Assembly: GCA_039707655.1 (NCBI GenBank)
Contig: CM077667.1
Span: forward strand, 153,733,642-153,797,641
Source of the DNA: Elymus sibiricus
Lineage: Eukaryota > Streptophyta > Magnoliopsida > Poales > Poaceae
Length of the DNA: 64,000 nt
Direction of reading: 5' to 3'
Under the pieces are notes generated by a model. The model saw only the letters and a list, made by a program, of their open reading frames with translations. It was not told where the DNA came from and made no database searches. The position numbers were made by a program, and so were the translations under genes. Of this stretch, positions 56,398 through 64,000 are shown one piece after another. How positions within the stretch are numbered: position 1 is the stretch's first letter; each line of letters begins with the position of its first letter.

Positions 56398-57420
56398 CTT
56401 AGCCGTGATCCTGTAATCGCCTAAGTTAAAAACTACTCCGAGTGAGGACATCATCCACACTCGGGGGCTTACCTGCGATCCCGTAATCGCCTAAGTTAAA
56501 AACTACTCCGAGTGGGGACATCATCCACACTCGGGGGCTTAGCTGCGATCCTGTAATCGCCTAAGTTAAAAACCACTCCGAGTGAGGGCATCATCCACAC
56601 TCGGGGGCTTAGCCACGATCCCGTAATCGCCTAAGTTAAAAACCACTCCGAGTGGGGACATCATCCACACTTGGGGGCTTAGCTACGATCCTGTAATCGC
56701 CTAAATTAAAAACCACTCCGAGTGAGGACATCATCCACACTCGGGGGCTTAGCCATGATCCCGTAATCGCCTAAGTTAAAAAAAACTCAGAGTGAGGACA
56801 TTATCCACACTCGGGGGCATAGCTGCGATCCTGTAATCGCCTAAGTTAAAAACCACTCCGAGTGAGGACATCATCCACACTCGAGGGTTTAGCCGCGATC
56901 CTGTAATCGCCTAAGTCAAAAACTACTCCGAGTGAGGACATCATCCACACTCGGGGACTTAGCCACGATCCTGTAATCGCCTAAGTTAAAAACCACTCCG
57001 AGTGAGGACATCATCCACACTCGGGGGCTTAGCCACGATCCTGTAATCGCCTAAGTTAAAAACCACTCCGAGTGAGGACATCATCCGCACTCGGGGGCTT
57101 AGCTGCGATCCCGTAATCGCCTAAGTTAAAAATCACTCCGAGTGAGGACATCATCCACAGTTGGGGGCTTAGCTGTGATCCTGTTATCGCCTAAGTTAAA
57201 AACCACTCTGAGTGAGGACATCATCCACACTCGGGGACTTAGTTGCGATCCTGTAATCGCCTAAGTTAAAAACCACTCCGAGTGAGGACATCGTCCATAC
57301 TCGGAGGCTTAGCTGTGAACCTGATTTCGTCTAAGTTAAAAACTACTCCGAGTGAAGACATCGTCTACACTCGGGGACTTAGTTACGATCCAAAAATCAT
57401 CTAAGTAAAAGTTCACTCCG
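56398..57420 (+). repeat. Tandem repeat, about 15 copies of a 70-bp unit
   Basis: Each unit has GATCCTGTAATCGCCTAAGT, then AAAAACCACTCCGAGTGAGG and ACATCATCCACACTCGGGGG. Copies are about 90% alike in the middle and decay toward the right end (the last two near 57320 and 57390). CCACTCCGAGTGAGG holds an inverted repeat ACTCCGAGT. It lies between integrase and the antisense ORF. Confidence 0.9.
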
Positions 57421-57589
57421 GGTGATAACCGAGCCAAGAGCTTAAACATTTAAATAAAGGCATCCAGACGGCATGTAGTTCAAAGCAAAAGTGCGGATAG
57501 CTGTGGCCGCTAAGTCATGGCGAATGTACGGTTATAGAAACCACTCGGCATACCGAGGCAAATATTACTTAAAGTTTCTTACCCGAGGA
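57421..57589. other. Spacer between tandem array and antisense ORF, G/H
   Basis: No ORF. It probably includes the 3' untranslated end of the antisense transcript. Confidence 0.4.
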
Positions 57590-60500
57590 TCACTCGCCTA
57601 CGGTCGGAGATGCTACATCTGTGAAGGTGTCGAGATCGATGAAGTCTGCGATCCGAGTGGCTGCTGGCAAGAACGTCTCCATGAAATCCTCAATCTTGGC
57701 ATTCTTCCTATTGGGAACCTTGAGCAACTTCAGCTTCTCTTCATCTACGCCTCTGCAATGCACGCAGACAAGGGAAAAGGCGATATCGGCACCGGCGCGC
57801 GCTGCAGATTTCTTCCATGATTGCACTCGGCGCGGAACATCTCGCAGTTGGTTGATGAGAGCATCCAAGTCATCCGGGGACTCCTCTCCGGGGGCGACTT
57901 CCTTGTCGATGTCCTTGGTTGCGTTGCGTAAGCGGTTGAGGAATATATTCACCTCCATGGTGCGCTCATCCAGTCGAAGCAGTGCAAGTGCTGAGCTATC
58001 GCGAAGGATACCCACACTCGGGTCCAGCTCCTTCTCGATCCTGGAAGTCTCCACTTCAACGTCTACGCAGGGCTCTGATGAATACATGGCAAAAGAGGAT
58101 TTAATGGAGGACGAGTGAAAAATCAAAGTGGCTTGAAGCACAGTCGGGCCGGTCACATACCTTTAAGCCTCTCGTTCATCTCGTTGCAGTAGTCTTCGAT
58201 GAACTTATCCAACTCGAGCTTCTTGGAAGCGGCCTGCTTCAGCTTTGTCTCGGCCTCAACAGCTTCCGCTGTAGACCTCTTGGCGACTTCTTCCAACGAC
58301 TTCTTCTCCTCTTCCCACTTCTCGAATGACCTCATCTTGTCCTCAGCTTCTTTCATTTTCTGACTGGCTTCCTTCTGGGCACACGCTAGTTATCGATCCT
58401 TCTTCTCCAGGGCTTCCTGCATGGTCTCTATAGAAATGGAAGCCTGGAGTCTCTTAGTAAGTTGAAGATTTTCACTACATACATCTGATAAAGTACTTTC
58501 AGTCAGATTGGGAAAAGGATCAAGTTCAAAGCAATCGAACAAGGCACGCTTACCTCCGAGTGAACGTTTCTCTTGTTCCAGACGTGCACTCTTGGTCTTC
58601 TCAGCTACAAGGCTGAGACGCAGGTCATGTACCTCCTTCTCTAGGGCGTTGTAGCGAGTCCCAAGCTCGCACACGCTCTGCCGGCAAGAAACAATGGAAC
58701 ATCAGTGACAACAATTGGATATAAGATCAAGGTTCAAAACCATTCGAACTCAAAGACTACCGCCGACTGCTTCAATCGACGGCAGCCTCGGGGACTACAC
58801 CTAGTGGGTGCGCTCAGCGCGCCCCCACTGGAGAACAACAGGTTCTGCACCCCGACGGTCAACGTCGAGAGGCTCTAGTCCATGGACCATCACTGCATCC
58901 TCTTCGACAAGTATCTCATCACTCGGGATTATTTATTACACTTCATTACATTCGGACTCTAAGACTACTGCCGACTGCTTCAGTTGAAGGTAGCCTCGGG
59001 GACTACACCCAGTGAGTGCGCTCAGCGCGCCCCCACTGGAGAACTACAAGTTCTACACCCCGACGGTCAACGTCGAGAGGCTCTGGTCCATGGAGCATCA
59101 GCGCATCCTCTTCGACAAGTACGTATACAAGTACATCATTCGGATTATCAGACTCCTGCCAACTACTTTAATCGACGGCAGTCTCGGGGACTACACCCAG
59201 TGGGTGCGCTCAGCGTGCCCCCACTGGAGAACTACAGGTTCTACGCCCCGACGGTCAACGTCGAGAAGCTCTGGTCCATGGACCATCACTGCATCCTCTT
59301 CGACAAGTATGTCTACAACTACGTCATTTGGATTCTGAGACCCCCGCCGACTGCTTCAGTCGGTGGCAGTCTCGGAGACTACACCCAGTGGGTGCGCTAA
59401 GCGCGCCCCCACTGGAATCGGTTAACACCCAGTGGGTGTGCCCCCGACGCAAACCCACTCGGGACTTCAAAAAATACATACGACGCAAAATTTCCGACTG
59501 AAGAAGGTACTTACAAGAGTACTTACTCGGACATTCTTCTCCAGAGCCTCACCGGCATCACGGGCCTCCTTCGGCTTGTCGTTCATCAGCCTTAGCTGGA
59601 TCAGCGCCTCCTTGCTCGCCCCCACCTGGTCCTCCGGGATGTGGGACAGATTGAAGGTGCTGGTCGCAGGAGGAGTTGGCAGAGGAGATCCGAGTCCAGT
59701 TTCAGCCCAGAAGAGGCCCTCTGAGAAGGTGTTGGCACCTTGGCAGGTGAAGCAATCCACATCACGACGTCTACGTCCGCGGAGGGATTCGGTGGGTTCA
59801 TCTGTCGTCTGCATCAATCTCTATCACTTCGCGTGGTTGTGCGAACATTTGAATATCATTCAAGAGGAAGCCCCAAAAAGGAACACAGAAGTCAAAGATC
59901 ATTTCCGAGTGTAATCAAGAATTACCTTTCGAAGATGCGGCGTCGACGTCGGCCTTGTCCTTCTCCAGCGAAGCGGTCGACGTGTCAGCCCTGCAGTGAA
60001 ATCACTCGGCTATATATTCGAGATGTCAGTCGGTTCGAAGACACTTACGCTGAGTCCACTGGCACGTTCATCTTGGTCTTGGGCAAGACATCCTTTCGAG
60101 GTTTGTTGGTGGTGATCTTCGACTGCTTAGCAATCTTCTCGGGCGATGGGGCGGGTTCACTTCGCCTCCGATTCGAGGTCCGAGTGGGGAGGACGGTCGT
60201 GGAAGATTTTTCGCCACCCGACCCTTTGGCGTTGCCTCCTCGGACCCCTGGGTCTTGGCGCGCCTTGGTGCGAGGCTCGGGCAGAACCTCCTCCGACGGA
60301 GAGGACTCCGTCTCGTCACCTGGGTCCGACCCTTCTTCCTCCTCCTCTTCCTCTCCGCCTTCCTCGCTGTCCTCCACGTACTCTTCCTCGCCGGCCGAGC
60401 CATCTTGGCGCTCGTTGTCACTCGCCACATCATCGGGAGCATTGTTGATGGCAGGAATGAAACTCACCATGCTCGTGTAAGCTTGTCGAGTGAGACTTAC

Positions 60501-61525
60501 GTCAGTCAGGAATTTTATCAATAAGCATTCGGAAATAATAACATCATTCAGTACTTACTTCATTTGCTGGATTCTCAACCGAGAACAACGGCACCCGCAT
60601 CGTGCCCCTGGGATTGTCCCGGGCTGGGGTGATGACCTTGAGTTTGTTCTCCACAGCCTCGGCGTTGAGCTCCTCCGGGTGCGTGCAGGTGGAGTCACCC
60701 GGACCCGAGTACTGCCACATGGGGTGGGCTCTGGCCTGCAGTGGTTGAATTCTTCTCTGGAAGAAGACCTCCAACAAGTCCAGACCGTTGATGCTCTTGT
60801 TCACGAGGGAAACCAGCGTGATCACGAGGATATCCATGTCGAACTTCTCCTCCTTAGACACGTTAAGCTTGGGGAGGCGCCAAATGTGTTCGCCCGAGTA
60901 TGGCAGGAGGCCTGACTGGCCTTCTCCGACTGGGATGTCCTGGCAATAAAACCAGGTCCCCTGCCAACCCTTGACCGTGTCGGGGAAATTCATCTGCAGA
61001 AAGCTACCCTTCCGCCTCAGCTGGATACCTAAGCCTCCGCATAGCAGGACTACATTCGTTTTTCCCCCGTCTGTGAAGACTTCTTCACGGTCATCACTCG
61101 GAACGTGAATAAGTGTTTGAAAAGCCCCCAATGGGGAGGACAACCAAGCAAATTTTCACAGAGGGAAATGAAGGCAGCAAGGTAGGAGATTGCCTTGGGA
61201 GGAAGGTGATGTTACTAAGCTCCAAAGAAGTCCAAGAAAGCATGGAAGAAGGGGTGAGGGGGCAAAGAAAAACCTTGGTCGATGTGGGTCGTGAGGAGGA
61301 CCCTCTCGTCCCCACGCAGTGCGGGCACGACCTCGCCTGCCGCCGGCAACCGCCAGCTTCCAGCGGCCAGGAGACCCTGGCTCTCCAACTCCACCAGCCG
61401 GCCAGCGGAAGTCCGGGCGGCATTCAATCCCCCTGGACGAAACCCGTCGGAGCGCCCGCGCTCGAAGAGGACTCGCGCAAGGCCTTCTTCGCCTTCTCGG
61501 CCTTCGCGGTGGCGCTCCGCGTCAT
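57590..61525 (-). pseudogene. Antisense accessory ORF of element G/H, Transposase_28 (putative gypsy type transposon) type, multi-exon, broken
   Basis: Read on the minus strand from the ATG of MTRSATAKAEKAKKAL (61525). A frameshift near 61425 leads to LPAAGEVVPALRGDERVLLT and GFSLPPHPFFHAFLDFFGA, then two stops near 61210, then SYLAAFISLCENLLGCPPHW. A further shift leads to LLCGGLGIQLRRKGSFLQMN, VKGWQGTWFYCQDIPVGEG and RRIQPLQARAHPMWQYSGPG (61143-60544). These blocks are the signature of the plant family named putative gypsy type transposon. Further exon-like frames: acidic (60521-60045), short (59817-59467), coiled coils (58674-58390 and 58356-58153) and a helical C-terminus (58156-57590). 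Known as an antisense ORF of Tat-type Gypsy elements; its function is unknown. Confidence 0.75.
58760..59420. repeat. Tandem repeat, about 3.5 copies of a 185-206-bp unit, inside the antisense ORF
   Basis: Units start near 58764, 58970, 59155 and 59345, each with GCCGACTGCTTCA, CTCGGGGACTACACC, GCGCCCCCACTGGAGAAC and CCATGGACCATCA. It lies between exon-like frames 59817-59467 and 58674-58390, so it is probably an intron. Open frames on the plus strand here are by-products. Confidence 0.8.
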
Positions 61526-61649
61526 CTCCGGAGAGGTGAGACGGTGAATCGGTGGAACTGGGGTGCGAGCGGAGCTCTCAGCGAAGGAAAGGCGAAATCG
61601 GAGCGGTGGCAGAATAAGAGATGCCACTCTCTATCCCCCATCGGGTCAG

Positions 61650-61655
61650 TTTATA
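61650..61655 (-). promoter_or_regulatory. TATA box of the antisense ORF of element G/H
   Basis: TATAAA on the minus strand, about 125 bases before the ATG at 61525, outside any LTR. Same arrangement as the antisense ORF of D. Confidence 0.55.
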
Positions 61656-61699
61656 TGCCCTGCCTCCGCGAAATCACGGCCGTCGGCTCCGCCGCTGTC

Positions 61700-63332
61700 G
61701 CGCAATCAACAAAAAAATTCTTACGAACACCCAATATCTATCTATGTTCCGTTCCGATCTAGCGCCGAACGGACGGCACCTCCGCGTTCAGCACACGTAC
61801 AGCTCGATGACGTAGCTGCCTTCTTGATCCAGCAAGCAAGGGCGGAGAGGTAGATGAGTTCTCCGGCAGCACGACGGCGTGGTGGCGGTGGTGGTGGAGC
61901 TGTCCCGGCAGGGCTTCACCAAGCTACCGAAACGAATCTAGAGGAGAAAAACGATCTAGGGAGAGGGAGGGCTGCACCGTGGCTTGTGGTGCGGTTGCCC
62001 TCCCTCTCCTCTCATATATATAGGGGGAAGGGAGGAGGGAGCCGGCACCCTAGGGTTCCCACCCCTAGGGGGCGGCGGTCTAGATGGGGTCGGCGGCCAA
62101 GGGGGGAGCCTTGGCCCCTAAGGCAAGTAGGGCGCCCCACCTCTTGGGCCAACCCTCGACCTAGCCGCATGGGCCTTGGGTGGGAGGGGCGGCCAGCCCA
62201 CCAGGGGCTGGTACACCCCCTCTCACAGCCCATGGGGCCCTCCGGGGCAGGTGGACCCCCCGGTGGACCCCCAGAACACTTCCGGCATCTCCGTCACAAA
62301 ACTGGTAGGTCCCGGAACTTTTCTGGAACTCGAATACCAACTCCATATATATCAATCTTTACCTCCGGACCACTCCGAAACTCCTCGTGACGTCCGAGAT
62401 CTCATCCGGGACCCCGAACAACTTTCGGTCACCAACATATATAACTCAATAATACCAAATCGTCACCGAACGTTAAGTGTGTAGACCCTGTGGGTTCAAG
62501 AACTATGCAGACAAGACCGAGACACCTCTACGGTCAATAACCAATACCGGGACCTGGATGCCCATATTGGTTCCTACATATTCTACGAAGATCTTTATCG
62601 GTTGAACCACGATGTCAAGGATTCAATCAATCCCATATACAGTTCCCTTTGTCCATCGGTATGTTACTTGCCCGAGATTCGATCGTCGGTATCTCCATAC
62701 CTAGTTCAATCTTGTTACCGGCAAGTCTCTTTACTCGTTCTGTAATACAAGATCCCATGACTAACTCCATAGTCACATTGCTTGCAAGCTTCTTGTGATG
62801 TTGTATTACCGAGTGGGCCCAGAGATACCTCTCCATCATACGGAGTGACAAATCCCAGTCTCGATTCACGCTAACCCAACAGACACCCTCGTAGATACCT
62901 GTAGAGCACCTTTATAGTCACCCAATTACGTTGTGACGTTTGATACACACAAGGCATTCCTACGGTGTCCGGGAGTTGCATGATCTCATGGTCGTACGAA
63001 CATATACTTGAGATGGATAAAGCAGTAGCAATAAACTAGAACGATCAAATGCCATGCTTACGGTTGGGTCTTTGTCCATCACATCATTCTTCTAATGATG
63101 TGATCCCGTTATCAAATGACAACTCATGTCCATGGTCAGGAAACCTTAACCATCTTTGATCAACGAGCTAGTCTAGTAAAGGCTCACTAGGGACACAGTT
63201 TTGTCTATGTATCCACACATGTATCTGAGTTTCCAATCAATACAATTATAGCATGGATAATAAACGACTATCATGAACAAGGAAATATGCTAATAACTAT
63301 TTTATTATTGCCTCTAGGGCATATTTCCAACA
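61700..63332 (-). repeat. 3' LTR of Copia element I
   Basis: About 1630 bp, ending CATATTTCCAACA, parallel to 40969-42707 of J. A TATA site lies near 62014 on the minus strand (TATATATATGAG). Not a pair with J, since both have pol end on the same side. Confidence 0.85.
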
Positions 63333-63382
63333 GTCTCCCACTTGTACTAGAGTCAATAATCTAGTTCACATCACTATGTGAT

Positions 63383-64000
63383 TTACATTGTAATGAATCT
63401 GACACCCATAGAGTTCTGGTGTTTATCATGTTTTGCTCGTGGAAGAGGCTTAGTCAACGGGTCTGCAACATTCAGATCCGTATGTACTTTGCAAATATTT
63501 ATGTCCTCCTCCTTGATGTAATCGCGGATGGAATTGAAGCGGCGCTTTATGTGTTTGGTCCTGTTGTGAAACCTGGGCTCTTTGGCTAGAGCAATGGCGC
63601 CAGTGTTATCACACAAGAGAGTCATTGGATCCAGTGCACTGGGCACAACTCCGAGATCTGTCATGAACTGCTTCATCCAGACTCCTTCCTTTGCCGCTTC
63701 CGAAGCAGCGATGTACTCCGCTTCACATGTAGAATCAGCTACAACGCTTTGCTTGGAACTGCACCAGCTTACTGCTCCACCATTTAGAATATATACGTAT
63801 CCGGTTTGAGACTTAGAGTCATCTGGATCTGTGTCAAAGCTAGCATCGACGTAACCCTTTACGATGAGCTCTTGATCACCTCCATAAACGAGAAACATTT
63901 CCTTAGTCCTTTTCAGGTACTTAAGGATATTCTTGACCGTTGTCCAGTGTTCCATTCCTGGATCACTTTGAAACCTTTCGGCCAAACTTATGGCAAGGCT
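63383..64000 (-). CDS. RNase H end of pol, Copia element I (partial)
   Basis: The frame is open from the window edge to the stop at 63383. Motifs in order: VKNILKYLKRTKEMFLVYGG (end of RT connection), YVDASFDTDPDDSKSQTGYV (first RNase H Asp), SWCSSKQSVVADSTCEAEYI (catalytic Glu), LLCDNTGAIALAKEP (second Asp) and HTDLNVADPLTKPLPRAKHD. RNase H removes the RNA strand during reverse transcription. No break in the visible part. The N-terminal pol lies outside the window. Confidence 0.88.
   Translation of the reverse strand, partial: SLAISLAERFQSDPGMEHWTTVKNILKYLKRTKEMFLVYGGDQELIVKGYVDASFDTDPDDSKSQTGYVYILNGGAVSWCSSKQSVVADSTCEAEYIAASEAAKEGVWMKQFMTDLGVVPSALDPMTLLCDNTGAIALAKEPRFHNRTKHIKRRFNSIRDYIKEEDINICKVHTDLNVADPLTKPLPRAKHDKHQNSMGVRFITM

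Larger units (their letters stand above)
46314..61700 (+). mobile_element. Tat-like Gypsy element G/H, plus strand, deleted, with F nested in its LTR
   Basis: One LTR (46314-46766 plus 55843-56051) is joined directly to the last 69 codons of a Gypsy integrase (56054-56260). Then come a 70-bp tandem repeat array, an antisense ORF in exons (61525-57590) and the start of copy I. The LTR and the array share CACTCGG/ACTCCGAGTG motifs, so I take both as one element that lost primer site, gag and most of pol. The alternative is a separate LTR inserted in an integrase gene. The 3' LTR is missing at the junction with I. Confidence 0.65.
61700..64000 (-). mobile_element. Angela/BARE1-type Copia element I, minus strand (3' part, runs off the window)
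   Basis: 3' LTR (about 61700-63332), polypurine tract and the end of pol (63383-64000). The left edge lacks the first 20-25 bases of the family LTR: homology to J begins at about 61709 (CAACAAAAAAATTC). This could be a truncation at the junction with G/H. Confidence 0.85.

Noticed and set aside
56398..57420. CRISPR-like regular repeats
   Set aside because: Units are contiguous 70-bp tandem copies with no unique spacers, in a plant retrotransposon.
61113..61762. Plus-strand ORFs of 144 and 147 codons
   Set aside because: Shadows of the antisense Transposase_28-type exons on the minus strand.
40969..63332. LTRs at 40969-42707 and 61700-63332 as the two ends of one Copia element
   Set aside because: Both are followed on the same side by polypurine tract and pol 3' end, so both are 3' LTRs of separate elements.
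1..64000. Host gene islands, rRNA or tRNA genes, miRNA hairpins
   Set aside because: Every coding motif found belongs to a retroelement; no other RNA gene could be supported from the sequence.

Overview
The window is wholly repetitive intergenic DNA from a grass genome, almost certainly a Triticeae species (wheat, Aegilops or barley group). The basis is my recognition of Angela/BARE1-type Copia LTRs, of WHAM/Sabrina-type Gypsy LTRs that start TGATACGTCTCCAACGTATC and prime from tRNA-Asp, and of Maximus-like Sirevirus Copia elements. Family names come from memory and need a TREP search. I see no host protein-coding gene, rRNA or tRNA gene. The coding sequence present is retrotransposon gag, protease, integrase, RT/RNase H, one env-like ORF and two antisense accessory ORFs, nearly all broken by stops, frameshifts or deletions.

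Layout. 1-1020: GC-rich segment with degenerate ~74-bp repeats. 1021-4949: minus-strand gag-bearing Gypsy element (A) inside a fragment of another Gypsy LTR. 5213-7830: long Sirevirus-like LTR remnant (O) with a palindrome array. 7831-8979: LTR-like AT-rich sequence. 8980-40968: minus-strand Sirevirus-like Copia (E) that has gag and an env-like ORF but no pol. E holds a GC-rich plus-strand Gypsy (D, 12230-37200). D holds Gypsy C (13602-28881), which holds Gypsy M (17364-25365, target duplication GATAT). D also holds a solo LTR N (32651-34223, target duplication GCGAC) and an antisense B3-like ORF.

Right part. 40969-44236: Angela-type Copia J, minus, inserted in the 5' LTR of E. 44237-46313: Gypsy B, plus, inserted in J. 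46314 to about 61700: a deleted Tat-like Gypsy (G/H), inserted in the gag of B and carrying an antisense Transposase_28-type ORF. Its LTR was entered by Sirevirus F (46767-55837, target duplication GTGGC). From about 61700 to the end: another Angela-type Copia, I, running out of the window.

Insertion order follows from the nesting: E before D before C before M, and E before J before B before G/H before F, which is five layers on the right side. The elements show recurring design rules. Palindrome arrays sit just upstream of the TATA box in Sirevirus LTRs. A 20-nt hairpin sits next to the polypurine tract in Gypsy C and M. In both antisense ORFs a TATA box lies upstream of the ATG. The most interesting signals are the B3-like antisense ORF in D, the Transposase_28-type antisense ORF in G/H, and a U3-like internal promoter region ahead of the env-like ORF of E.
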